Positions 7,999 through 16,997 of a stretch of 23,501 nt of DNA are shown here, one piece after another. The notes under the pieces were generated by a model. The model had not been told where the DNA came from, did no database searches, and saw only the letters and a list, made by a program, of their open reading frames with translations. Position 1 is the stretch's first letter. Each line of letters begins with the position of its first letter. The stretch comes from a virus: positions 1 through 23,501 of the IMG/VR virus record IMGVR_UViG_3300010153_000121. The stretch is one strand, 5' to 3'. A program made the translations under genes and the position numbers.

Positions 7999-10900
7999 AT
8001 GGCTGGTAAGTATACAAAGAGTAAGAAAAAAAGTACAAAAACTACTAGTACTACAATAAGTTCTGTATCAGGAGGTACTAAAAGTGTTAGTAGTTCTGGA
8101 AGTGTAGGTAGTGGTGGAGGTCGAACTGATGATCCAAACGCTGGAAGTTCTGGTTCTGCTAATTTAAATTTTAGACCTTCTCGTCATTTTTACGTAGTTC
8201 CTACATCTGCTGACTTTCGATTAGAACATGCTGCTACAACTGTAATAGCTCCATACAAAACATATTTAGGACAATTAGGCCCTTATGTAGGAGCAGGAGG
8301 AAAAGTAAGTGATGATGTTGATAATAAATTTTATGTTGGTGCTCAAGGATTTGCAGAAGTAGTTGGCGTAGTTCCTACTAAACTTACAATAGGTAGAGAA
8401 GAAACTACAGGAGCCAAACTACTACAGGACCACATAGAAGCTATAAAGTATAACTATTTATCAAATGGTCATAAAACAATTTCTATTATTTATCCTAAGT
8501 CATCAAGTAAAGATATTAGAGAACGTATTATACAATTTAATGTTTTATTTAGTGATGGATCTGTTATTACAGTAAAACAACCTGTAGTATCTAACACCTT
8601 AGTAAGCGGAAATGGTATAGTAGCTGAAATAGATACAGGCGGTCTTCACCAAAACCCTGTGTTTAGAAACCTAAGAAATAATGGAGGTATATCTTTTAAA
8701 ATAGGTGCTCCCGCAGGCAGAGGTACTGTGACTTCTTTTATATCTGCAGGAAGTTGGATTAGAGGAAATTTTAAAGGAGGAGATAATTTAACTCCAAAAA
8801 AACATTTATGGTGGAAAGTTACAGGAAGACGTGAAGGAGGTGTTGGAAAAATTGGAGCTGTTTTTCATCAACAAGCTTACGAATCATATGGAACAGCTGG
8901 AGGTAGTAATTCTGTTAACGGGATTACATACGGTCTTGAACCGACTGTTCGTTTTAACTGGAAATCACGATATGGTCTAGCAGATAGAAATTCTTTTGCT
9001 GTTAAAACTGGTGCAGATTCGTTTGAAGGTTCTGCTGCTAATGAATTAGTAGGATCTAGTTTATACCCTAGAGGTTATTCTAAATATACTATAGCTGGAA
9101 ATTTAACAAGTAATAACGCAAGGCTTCCACGATGGCAATCTGTAAATAAACTAGGAGCTATAAATTATGAAGAAAATTCTGACGCCTATTCACAATATCC
9201 TACTAATAGGTTTGGTCCTGTAAATTCTCATTATAATGGAGGAGTTGGACACACAATACAACAAGATGGATTATGTATTTCTTTTAAATTGTTAACTAAT
9301 GAAGCAGATGCATCTAGTTTTCAGCCTCGTAATTTAAATAGAGCCCATGAATCATTAGCTCTTTCATTACGAGGATTTTTAAAAGGGTTAACAGAAAGTG
9401 TTTATATTAGTGATGGAGATGGCGATGGTGGATATGGTGGTGGCGACGGTGGTGGCCACGGTGGTGGTGATGATCACCCTGATGGACCTGATGGAGGTGG
9501 TGGCCATGGTGGTGGAGGTGGAAATGGAGATGATGGAGATAACGGTGGAGGGGGACCTAGTTATCCTGACCATGGAGGTTTTGGTGTAGAAGATGATTTT
9601 GGACTTGGTAAAAGAATATCTGGACTAAATACTGGGTCAGTAGAAATACCTAGTTCTGATCCTTTTAATATAACAGCTAATTATTATAATAATAATTTAT
9701 CAGCTGGTGAGATTTGTATGAAAACTCCTGAAGCAGGAGATACACATATATCTATTGGCCAAGGACCTGCTGATACAATTGCAAATTTAATTACAGGAAA
9801 CAGAAATTTATTTTTTACACCTGTAACCGGAGGTTCAAATCTTAAGCAAAGAGCGGTATTTGCAGCTGCGATGGGAAGATCAGTAGGTGAATATAGCTTA
9901 TCAACTAGCCAATGGTACGCTGATGAAGTTTTTGTAAATGATGAGACCTCAGGAAGTTCTGCTGATACTATAGGAGTTATATTACCATTTATGGGTACTA
10001 ATATTCGTCAAGGTTTTAGAACAGGAGAAAGAGGAGATTTAGCGCCTGATCCACAAAGTCCAAATTACAGGGGAAACGTAGTAATGCAAGCTATACCTTT
10101 TTTTAATTATATAGATTTTCCAGTAATTGAAAATGTTTATGAGCATGTAGATAAAACAGGTAGACAATCAAGGATAAAAGATGAAATTACAGAATTTCCT
10201 GCTGCTCAAGGAGTACCTGATTATGTAAGTAATAGCACTTATACTAAATCTGGAGCTACGTCAGCTACTAGAGCTATAAATAAATTACCTGTTGAGTTAA
10301 ATACATCTATATTTCCTTCCACATTTAATGGATTTAAAGCTCCTGCATATGTAAATGTAGATCCAAATACAACTTATACAATAGATAATAAACATGCTCC
10401 TGGGAATATGTCAAGTGGTAATCTACCTACCATAGGATTTGATAGAGAAACAAGACAACCTTGGGGACGATTAAATATAGACTATGGGAGTAGCCTTTAT
10501 AGTAATTACCTTATAAGTGGATATCTTCAAGATACTTTTGCTTATGCAGCAGGAAAATTGTCTAATTGCATGGTGTTTTATAACACTAGTATTGAATTAA
10601 ACTATGCAGAAAATAGAAGTTTATCTCCTAAATTAAAATTTACGCAAAAACTAGATTTGTCAGTAGAGTCTTTACTGCAAGCTGTGCCGATAAATGGTTT
10701 TATACAAAATGCTTTTGAGCTTCCACAAGACCTTTTTAGCTTACAATTTCAAACAAATTTAAGTAGTGGAGCTACTACAGTAAATTCAGAGCCACAAATT
10801 GACAGTGATTCTAATATATATGATATATATGATTGGAAATACACTCCTGGACGTTTTTTAGCAGATAATGCTTTATTTCCTATAAATACGGATGACATAG

Positions 10901-13900
10901 CTTCAGAAAGTGACATTACCTTTTATCGGAAGCTCGATATATCAGATTATGCGTACTTATTAAATGCTAGTGAATCCACTGCACAAACAACTACTATTAT
11001 ATTAGATGAAGAAGCTCCTGATAATGCAAGACCTTTTGTAGATATAGATGTAGAAGATATTCCTAGTGAAGGTTGGAATAATATTAATTCAAATAATTTG
11101 CAATTTAATGCTGCTAGTCAAATTGTAATATCTAAAACAACACAACCAATAGGTCATATTGGAAATATTTTAACAGGTGCAGATACTCAAAATTTAATAT
11201 GGTCACGAGAATATAATTTTGTTGTTCCTGGATTAACTGATTATGAAGGAGGGTTTGATACTGACGAAGTGCGTGGATGTATGGATGCTGATGCACAAAA
11301 TTTTAATGCAGAAGCTACAATTAGTGATGGTAGTTGTATTTATTGCAAACCTAAAAATAGTGATATTGTAAATCCACATTTATATATTCAAAATGGAATT
11401 AGTGGAGTAATTCCTAACCAAGCTGCGGCAGGCCAGTTTATTTTAGATGCTCCTAAAATGGGCAATGGAAGTTCATATGGTCTAGGAGGATACGTAACTA
11501 ACTCATCTTGGGCTATAGGTAATATTGGAAATGCTGTTAATTATGCAGATCCTACTTTAGGAATAGCAATTAATAATCCAGCAACAGCTGCTCCTTTTAC
11601 ATCTATGCAATTTGAAGCTAATGTAAGTCTTACAGGTATAATAAATGCTGCTCAATCTGCAGGATCTACTGTAAATACAGAAGCATGGGCAGAATATTGG
11701 ATAGAAAATCTTCCTCCTGAATCATTTAGTCTTATTATATACCCAATTGATGCATTTGATGAGGATCATTTTAATTGGGGTACAACAAATACATTAGCAA
11801 CATATACTCAATTACCAATTTTAGAAGGGTACAGTAGTGTAATTACTTTAGAAAATCAAGGAGATTCTCAACAAATTAAATTTGGAACAGATTATCCTGG
11901 TGATATAGGTAATGTTTCTTTAGGGCTTGAGCCAGGGCAACATTATTTAGCAGTACTTCAAATTCAACCAGTTGGATGCAATAGTAATTTTTATCTAGCT
12001 TATAATTTTTGGGTTCTATATTGTGATTGTAATCTTGAAGATGCAAATAATTTTGGAGGAAATAACTGGAATTATCCTTGGAGTAATATAAGCGCATTTC
12101 CAGGAGGATGGGGAGGTACTCATAAATTTTGTTTTGAAAATCCTACTTCAAGTAAAGGATGGCGTAGAACTAAAAAAGGAGCAAATGATGAAGAAGATCC
12201 AGGCTTATGCGAATTACCAGAAGAATATACTGATTGTAGTCAATTTATAGATTGGTGTGTTGTAAGTGATACTTTTGATTGTGAGCTTACGGGAAATGTT
12301 GCGTCGGGTTTCCAAAATATAGGAACTGGTACTTTAAGTATAAATGTATATGGTGTTTACACAGGATCTGAAGCAGAGTATTCAGAATATGCTTTATATG
12401 TAAATGGGCAATTATTTGAATTTAAAATTGAGCTTCTTGATATTAATACAGGTATAATAATAGATACAATTATTGTAGATGATCTTGATGATTATCTAAC
12501 TTTGTCTGGAGGTATCTCTCCGCAAAATATGCAATTTGTACAAGTTCTTTTTGAAGACATCCCAGAAGGAAATTATTACGTACATCTTACTCAATTAGGG
12601 GCATTATTCCCAATGCAAGATCCAGATGGTGCTTTATGCACATATGTACATCCAAGTGCAGGCTCTAATGAAGTAACTATTGGAGGAGATGAACCTTGTG
12701 ATAATGATATTATTTGTGATTGTAATGATCCTGCTGCATATAACTATAATCCTAATGCTACTACTGTTGTTAATGGAGTACCTTTTGATGAGTGTAATGA
12801 TCAATGTTTATATGAAGACTGTAGTGAGATATTCTCTCAAGTACTAATTACAGACGTTATTACAACTAACTCAACTGCAGAATGCGCAGAAATAGAAATA
12901 GATACAGATAGTGATGGTGTAAATGATACTACTAGTTATTATTTAGCAGATACTGCATCTGGAACTGCATCTTTTGGAGTAAGTAATTTTGATGCTAGCC
13001 AAACTGTAGGAAATAACCTTGTAACGAATGGCAATTTTAGCGCAACAAGTACAACAAAAATACTTGATGGAAACTTTCCTTCACCTAACGTAAATTGGAT
13101 ATTACATTCATCCACAATAAACGGAGGAAGCGCGACTATTACGGGTTTAGGTAGTTTAACAAGTACGGGAAACAATTGGAGCGTTTCACAAAATGTCATT
13201 GATATTGGTGTTCGTTCTTACAAAGTAACTTTTACAGCAAAACAATTAACGGGTACAGGTGCTATGTATGGCGGTATAGGTTATAATAATATCTTTAACC
13301 AAGTTGTCACGGGTGAATTTGTTACATATACATTTCATCAACATAATGTTGTCACGGAGGGCAATGGAACTCGCGTAGCATTTGGCGGTGTTTTAGCAAC
13401 TGGAGGAGAAACAGCAAACACGTTTGAAATAAAAGACGTTGTAGTTCAGGAACTCGGCGAAGATTGGACATTTGGAACGGCTTGGAGTATAACTCTGGAC
13501 GATAGTTTAGGGTCTAGAGCTTCAGTAGATTCTACTGAAACTCGTCTTTTAAGTCAGTCTACTATAAATTTAGTAGCTGGAACTTTTTATAAAATTACTT
13601 GTGAAGTAAGTAGTTACGCAGCAGGTGCATTGCAAATTCAATTTGGTGGCCTTCAGGTATTAGGCAGTACAACTAGTGACGGAGTATTTACTGTATTTGG
13701 TACGCCAGATACTAACGGCTTACCTCTTTATTTGTATGGAGTTGCTATAGATGGTGATGTAGATTTTTCAGTAGACAATGTCTCAGTTAAAGAAATTGAA
13801 GTTACAGACTTTAATATTGGTATTGTTTCTCTTTTAAATGGAGATCAAAGTACAGGAACCCAAACATTATTCCAGTATTATAGTAATAACTCTGAAGCAA

Positions 13901-15402
13901 TAATTAGTGCAGCACCAGGTACTGCTAGTATAATAACTCAAAATGGAGTAACTGTAGGTGCATTTTTATCACTAAATCAAACTACAATACCATCTGGAGT
14001 TTTTTCTGCAAATAATTTATATGCAGGAAATTTCTTAGCATTTGCAATACCAGTATCAACAGCTGTTAGTCCTGAAACTAATAACATTGAAACTTGTGAA
14101 AACGAGCTATTAGAGATTTTAGATAATTTTGCTACTTTTCAAATTTTATTAGATACCTCATCAATTCCTGATGGGTCATGTCCGGAAGGATGTAATGAAG
14201 TTACTAATCCAGAAGATTGTGATGATTATGTTGCAGGATGTACAGATGAATCAGCTAGTAATTACAATCCTTTAGCTACATACGATAGTGGAGATTGTGA
14301 GTATGGAGGAGCTGAAGACTGTGTTACTACACCAAGTTTACCAGAATGTGAGGAGTGTGAAGGAACATCAGATGCTCCTGGAGGAGGTTTAAGAATGTGT
14401 GATGAAGTAAATGGTAATGAAGCAGGATGTATGGATCCTTTAGCTTGTAACTATAATGCAAATGCTGTTATAGCAATGCCATTTTTATGTGAGTATTGCT
14501 GTGACGGAGATGATGATTGTGTAGAAACTGGAGAAGATGACGAGTGTCAAGATGAATTAGGAAATATTGATCCTGATTGTGTTACCTCTGAATGCCCAGA
14601 TCCTACTAATCCAAATTGTGGTCAACCTCCAATAAATCCATGTCCTAACCCAGGCGATTGTCCCCCACCCCCAGTTCCAGATTGTATACAATTAGGAACT
14701 TGTGGAGATGATGATGATTCTACAGATGACCCAAATGTTATTATAGACGATGTAAGTGTAGATGTAATATCTTGTGATCCATTATTTAATGGGCTAGAAT
14801 TTAGCCAATGGCAAGAAACTGCTATGACATGCTCTGCTGAAAAAGGCACGCAAATGTTATTTAAACTTCGTTCTGGAGTTAAGCAAAGTAAAACAGATAT
14901 GATTAAATTAGTATTAATTAATTATCTGTTTAATCAAGGATTAGACTTACCTTGCCTATACAGTTGCGATGCAGAAACAAAAACACTTCGTAATCGTAAT
15001 GTTGTTAAAGATTGTTTAAGAAATTGGGCACTAAGTGGTTCACAAAACTGGACTCCAAAAAGTACTTACTTAAAAGGGGAAACAGTTAGAGTACTTAAAA
15101 ATGTAAGAGGTCAAACAAAAGCTTCTTATTATATAGCTAAACAAAATATTCCTGCGCAACAAGTTAGACCTGATACTAAGATTCCTAATAATAGTTTTTG
15201 GGAATTATGCAGAACAAGAAAACCTCAAGAGTCTTCTGTAAAAGGTGCAAATTACTTACAAACTTTATATGAGTTTATGATTAAGCATTGCGAAAATTGT
15301 AGTATAAGACCTAGAGGTACTGAAACTTATCAAGGTAATGATAACGTTAAATCAATTCAATCAGGATTATCAGATGCTGATGACAACGAAATAATATTCT
15401 AA
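7999..15402 (+). CDS. Giant mosaic adhesin / tail-associated protein
   Basis: At 2467 residues this is the largest gene. In order: a low-complexity S/T/K/G-rich N-terminus (1-55); a beta-rich region (about 55-470); a Gly/Asp/His linker (about 471-530); further beta-rich blocks; the first host-type Cys repeat (1093-1113); a second (from about 1575); a TSP3-like loop starting at D1635; two tandem jelly-roll, carbohydrate-binding-like domains (about 1675-1820 and 1820-1933); two more Cys repeats (2080-2100, 2143-2164); a D/C/P-rich stretch; and a C-terminal region with a W..Y..G..V pattern like a CBM5/12 chitin-binding module (about 2351-2404). There is no signal peptide. The protein is most likely a virion-attached receptor-binding or surface-adhesion protein. 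The fibre gene starts after a one-base gap. A tape-measure role is unlikely because long helices are absent. The virion location is inferred from context. Confidence 0.75.
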   Translation: MAGKYTKSKKKSTKTTSTTISSVSGGTKSVSSSGSVGSGGGRTDDPNAGSSGSANLNFRPSRHFYVVPTSADFRLEHAATTVIAPYKTYLGQLGPYVGAGGKVSDDVDNKFYVGAQGFAEVVGVVPTKLTIGREETTGAKLLQDHIEAIKYNYLSNGHKTISIIYPKSSSKDIRERIIQFNVLFSDGSVITVKQPVVSNTLVSGNGIVAEIDTGGLHQNPVFRNLRNNGGISFKIGAPAGRGTVTSFISAGSWIRGNFKGGDNLTPKKHLWWKVTGRREGGVGKIGAVFHQQAYESYGTAGGSNSVNGITYGLEPTVRFNWKSRYGLADRNSFAVKTGADSFEGSAANELVGSSLYPRGYSKYTIAGNLTSNNARLPRWQSVNKLGAINYEENSDAYSQYPTNRFGPVNSHYNGGVGHTIQQDGLCISFKLLTNEADASSFQPRNLNRAHESLALSLRGFLKGLTESVYISDGDGDGGYGGGDGGGHGGGDDHPDGPDGGGGHGGGGGNGDDGDNGGGGPSYPDHGGFGVEDDFGLGKRISGLNTGSVEIPSSDPFNITANYYNNNLSAGEICMKTPEAGDTHISIGQGPADTIANLITGNRNLFFTPVTGGSNLKQRAVFAAAMGRSVGEYSLSTSQWYADEVFVNDETSGSSADTIGVILPFMGTNIRQGFRTGERGDLAPDPQSPNYRGNVVMQAIPFFNYIDFPVIENVYEHVDKTGRQSRIKDEITEFPAAQGVPDYVSNSTYTKSGATSATRAINKLPVELNTSIFPSTFNGFKAPAYVNVDPNTTYTIDNKHAPGNMSSGNLPTIGFDRETRQPWGRLNIDYGSSLYSNYLISGYLQDTFAYAAGKLSNCMVFYNTSIELNYAENRSLSPKLKFTQKLDLSVESLLQAVPINGFIQNAFELPQDLFSLQFQTNLSSGATTVNSEPQIDSDSNIYDIYDWKYTPGRFLADNALFPINTDDIASESDITFYRKLDISDYAYLLNASESTAQTTTIILDEEAPDNARPFVDIDVEDIPSEGWNNINSNNLQFNAASQIVISKTTQPIGHIGNILTGADTQNLIWSREYNFVVPGLTDYEGGFDTDEVRGCMDADAQNFNAEATISDGSCIYCKPKNSDIVNPHLYIQNGISGVIPNQAAAGQFILDAPKMGNGSSYGLGGYVTNSSWAIGNIGNAVNYADPTLGIAINNPATAAPFTSMQFEANVSLTGIINAAQSAGSTVNTEAWAEYWIENLPPESFSLIIYPIDAFDEDHFNWGTTNTLATYTQLPILEGYSSVITLENQGDSQQIKFGTDYPGDIGNVSLGLEPGQHYLAVLQIQPVGCNSNFYLAYNFWVLYCDCNLEDANNFGGNNWNYPWSNISAFPGGWGGTHKFCFENPTSSKGWRRTKKGANDEEDPGLCELPEEYTDCSQFIDWCVVSDTFDCELTGNVASGFQNIGTGTLSINVYGVYTGSEAEYSEYALYVNGQLFEFKIELLDINTGIIIDTIIVDDLDDYLTLSGGISPQNMQFVQVLFEDIPEGNYYVHLTQLGALFPMQDPDGALCTYVHPSAGSNEVTIGGDEPCDNDIICDCNDPAAYNYNPNATTVVNGVPFDECNDQCLYEDCSEIFSQVLITDVITTNSTAECAEIEIDTDSDGVNDTTSYYLADTASGTASFGVSNFDASQTVGNNLVTNGNFSATSTTKILDGNFPSPNVNWILHSSTINGGSATITGLGSLTSTGNNWSVSQNVIDIGVRSYKVTFTAKQLTGTGAMYGGIGYNNIFNQVVTGEFVTYTFHQHNVVTEGNGTRVAFGGVLATGGETANTFEIKDVVVQELGEDWTFGTAWSITLDDSLGSRASVDSTETRLLSQSTINLVAGTFYKITCEVSSYAAGALQIQFGGLQVLGSTTSDGVFTVFGTPDTNGLPLYLYGVAIDGDVDFSVDNVSVKEIEVTDFNIGIVSLLNGDQSTGTQTLFQYYSNNSEAIISAAPGTASIITQNGVTVGAFLSLNQTTIPSGVFSANNLYAGNFLAFAIPVSTAVSPETNNIETCENELLEILDNFATFQILLDTSSIPDGSCPEGCNEVTNPEDCDDYVAGCTDESASNYNPLATYDSGDCEYGGAEDCVTTPSLPECEECEGTSDAPGGGLRMCDEVNGNEAGCMDPLACNYNANAVIAMPFLCEYCCDGDDDCVETGEDDECQDELGNIDPDCVTSECPDPTNPNCGQPPINPCPNPGDCPPPPVPDCIQLGTCGDDDDSTDDPNVIIDDVSVDVISCDPLFNGLEFSQWQETAMTCSAEKGTQMLFKLRSGVKQSKTDMIKLVLINYLFNQGLDLPCLYSCDAETKTLRNRNVVKDCLRNWALSGSQNWTPKSTYLKGETVRVLKNVRGQTKASYYIAKQNIPAQQVRPDTKIPNNSFWELCRTRKPQESSVKGANYLQTLYEFMIKHCENCSIRPRGTETYQGNDNVKSIQSGLSDADDNEIIF
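9411..9590 (+). repeat. Gly/Asp/His low-complexity linker in the adhesin
   Basis: The DNA here is built from near-repeats of GGTGGTGG, GATGGAG and GGCCA/CGGTGG. It encodes about 60 residues that are mostly G and D with H and P (adhesin residues 471-530). It separates the N-terminal region from the rest of the protein and probably acts as a flexible, possibly metal-binding, hinge. Both strands are open here for about 180 bases as a side effect of the repeat. Confidence 0.85.
11275..11337 (+). repeat. Cys-bounded host-type repeat 1 in adhesin
   Basis: Residues 1093-1113 follow the pattern G-C-[MT]-D-x2-A-x-N-[FY]-N-x2-A-T-x2-D-G-S-C and are followed by I-Y-C. The repeat is of the kind seen in tandem in large secreted proteins of marine Flavobacteriia. 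Its fold and ligand are not known to me; a disulfide between the bounding cysteines is likely. Confidence 0.85.
12721..12807 (+). repeat. Cys-bounded host-type repeat 2 in adhesin (degenerate, longer)
   Basis: The repeat starts at residue 1575 as C-N-D-P-A-A-Y-N-Y-N-P-N-A-T. It then has a longer stretch than the other copies before its closing cysteines, near residues 1599 and 1603. The core NYNPNAT is intact. The leading glycine is replaced by aspartate and cysteine. Confidence 0.75.
13021..13467 (+). other. Codon-atypical carbohydrate-binding-like domain in adhesin
   Basis: Adhesin residues about 1675-1823 form a jelly-roll-like domain: a NGNF start, strands SYKVTFTAKQL and VTYTFHQHNV, and an end of the EIKDVVVQEL type followed by GEDWTFGTAWS, the usual junction to a next such domain in phage adhesins. 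Codon use changes here. The segment has eight ACG (counting one just past its end) and five GGC codons plus GCG, CGC and GTC, which are rare in the flanking adhesin sequence, where ACT/ACA, GGA/GGT and AGA dominate. This suggests a recently acquired domain. Confidence 0.6.
13456..13797 (+). other. Second carbohydrate-binding-like domain in adhesin
   Basis: Residues about 1820-1933 run from EDWTFGTAWSI to FSVDNVSVKEI. The GTAWS start, the YKITCEVSSY strand and the DNVSVKE ending match jelly-roll (CBM4/CenC-type) modules common in marine phage tail proteins. Codon use is like the rest of the adhesin, unlike the domain just before it. Confidence 0.6.
14236..14298 (+). repeat. Cys-bounded host-type repeat 3 in adhesin
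   Basis: Residues 2080-2100 begin GCTDESASNYNPLAT and end in a closing cysteine after Y-D-S-G-D. It closely matches the first repeat of the secreted protein near the window end (GCTSESASNYNPWAT), which suggests a common source. Confidence 0.9.
14425..14490 (+). repeat. Cys-bounded host-type repeat 4 in adhesin
   Basis: Residues 2143-2164 begin GCMDPLACNYNANA and close with C, followed by E-Y-C-C. There is an extra cysteine within the core (A-C-N-Y-N), as in some flavobacterial copies. Confidence 0.85.
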
Positions 15403-15403
15403 A

Positions 15404-16951
15404 ATGGCACGACAAATTGTAGAACTAAATTTAAAATCTAAAAGTGATTCTATCTCTGATGAAAGAATTCCTTTACAGAATAAAAAAACTAATCAAACTA
15501 GTGCTTATAAACTAGAAGATTTATTTCCTATACTTCAAGATGGAAGTACTACATCTGGTAGTAAAAGTTTAGGTAGCGCTTTAGGTGTATCTACTCTTAC
15601 TCCTTTATTTGTAGGAGGAGGGTTTGGTAATACTATAACAGGTAATGAAAAGAATACACTTATCTTTAAAGGTATTAGATCTAATGACACTGTTATTGAA
15701 ATTAAAAATGAAACCTTAAGCTCAGATCTTACTAAAACTAATTTAGTTATTGATTTTAATCAATCTCTTTTAGATCTTAGTGCTTGTAGTAATAGTTCAT
15801 CTGGATTTTTAAGCACTGTAAATCTAACTTCTAATGTAGGATCTACTATTCTTCCTGTAGCTAATGGAGGTACTGGTGTTGCAGCACTTGCTGATAAAGC
15901 TGTTCTAATTACACAAGATAGTGGAACAGATACAGTTGCAGCAGCAGCAATGTCAACAAATGGACAAATCCTTATTGGGGGCTCATCTGGTCCTGCAGTA
16001 GCAACTATTACAGCAGGTACTAATATGACTGTTACTAATGCAGATGGAGCAATTACACTTGCTTCTTCTATTGGTACTATTTCTGCTGACTTAGATATGC
16101 AGAACTATGATATTGACTTAGGGACTGGATGGTTAAGTGGAGATGGTACACATGAAGGAGTTAATATTGATTCTTCAGGTAAAGTCTTTATTGGGAGTGC
16201 AACCCCTACAGGTTACTTTACATCTGATTTAAATGTTAATTCTAGTATATCTTTGGGAGCTACTAATGGTAGCACAGCTCAAAGCATAACACTTAAACCT
16301 TGTACTTCAGGGTCATCCCCAACATTTACTATTTCTGGCTCTGCTGCTAGTGGTACAGGTAATGCAGGAGGCGCTGTTGTAGTCAATGCAGGTGCTGGTG
16401 ATACTAATGGTAATGGTGGTAATTTAGAAGTTAGAGCCGGTCTTAAAGCAGGTTCTGGTACAGACGGATCAGTTCTTATTAGGACAGGATCATCAGGTAC
16501 AATTACTACAGCTGTTACTGTAGACAATTCACAGAACGCAACTTTTGCTGCGGGTATTATACAAAGAGGTGATGCAGGTATTGTATTGCATCAAAATACC
16601 CCAGCTACCACAGATGATGGTACTGCAGTAGTATCTGCAGCCAATGTATTAACTGGCATTGTAACATGCACCCCAACAGCTGATAGAAGTAAAGCTACAG
16701 ATACTGCAGCTAACTACATTAGCACTCTTGGGCTAGCAGCAGATGACGATGCTTTTGACTTTAGCGTCATAAACTTAGCAACAGATGGTACATCCTTTGT
16801 AACCATAACTGCAGGTACAGGCGTAACACTTGTAGGTGCTGCAATCATATCTGCACAGGATGCTGCAGAAGATGCATTTACTTCAGGTGTAGGAAGATTT
16901 AGAATTAGAAGGACAGGTTCTGCCGCTGTAAGTGTGTATAGAATAGCCTAA
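15404..16951 (+). CDS. Phage fibre protein (tail or head fibre)
   Basis: The 515-residue product is Ser/Thr/Gly/Ala-rich and beta-structured. It contains the fibre motif LPVANGGTGV near residues 148-157, which is common in repeat-built phage fibres. An N-terminal segment (ARQIVELNLKSKSDSISDERIPLQNK, residues 2-27, then LEDLFPIL) may attach to the virion. A Gly/Ala/Asn-rich stretch around residues 305-350 (NAGGAVVVNAGAGDTNGNGG) resembles a triple-stranded shaft. The C-terminal part (about 430-515) forms a strand-rich tip that ends GRFRIRRTGSAAVSVYRIA. Such proteins are usually trimeric. The gene starts one base after the adhesin stop, so the two are probably co-translated. Head-fibre and tail-fibre roles cannot be separated from sequence alone. 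Confidence 0.75.
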   Translation: MARQIVELNLKSKSDSISDERIPLQNKKTNQTSAYKLEDLFPILQDGSTTSGSKSLGSALGVSTLTPLFVGGGFGNTITGNEKNTLIFKGIRSNDTVIEIKNETLSSDLTKTNLVIDFNQSLLDLSACSNSSSGFLSTVNLTSNVGSTILPVANGGTGVAALADKAVLITQDSGTDTVAAAAMSTNGQILIGGSSGPAVATITAGTNMTVTNADGAITLASSIGTISADLDMQNYDIDLGTGWLSGDGTHEGVNIDSSGKVFIGSATPTGYFTSDLNVNSSISLGATNGSTAQSITLKPCTSGSSPTFTISGSAASGTGNAGGAVVVNAGAGDTNGNGGNLEVRAGLKAGSGTDGSVLIRTGSSGTITTAVTVDNSQNATFAAGIIQRGDAGIVLHQNTPATTDDGTAVVSAANVLTGIVTCTPTADRSKATDTAANYISTLGLAADDDAFDFSVINLATDGTSFVTITAGTGVTLVGAAIISAQDAAEDAFTSGVGRFRIRRTGSAAVSVYRIA

Positions 16952-16956
16952 TCCCT

Positions 16957-16964
16957 TATATTTG
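16957..16964 (+). promoter_or_regulatory. Candidate Bacteroidota -7 promoter element
   Basis: TATATTTG matches the Bacteroidota consensus TAnnTTTG exactly and lies in a 46-base intergenic gap, 34 bases upstream of the ATG at 16998. A -33 TTTG box is not clear; TGTG occurs at about the right distance. It would serve the accessory and lysis genes downstream. Confidence 0.35.
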
Positions 16965-16997
16965 TATTTATTGTAAACCAAAAATAATTTAAAAACT

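Noticed and set aside
9388-9589. Open frames on both strands in the Gly/Asp region
   Set aside because: They result from the low-complexity GGT/GAT repeats; their products are simple-sequence peptides.
12939-13199. Antisense open frame over the codon-shifted domain
   Set aside because: The + strand frame is continuous with recognisable domains; the antisense frame has no independent support.
7999-15402. Giant gene as a tape-measure protein
   Set aside because: It is beta- and cysteine-rich with binding-type modules, with no long helical or membrane segments expected of a tape measure.
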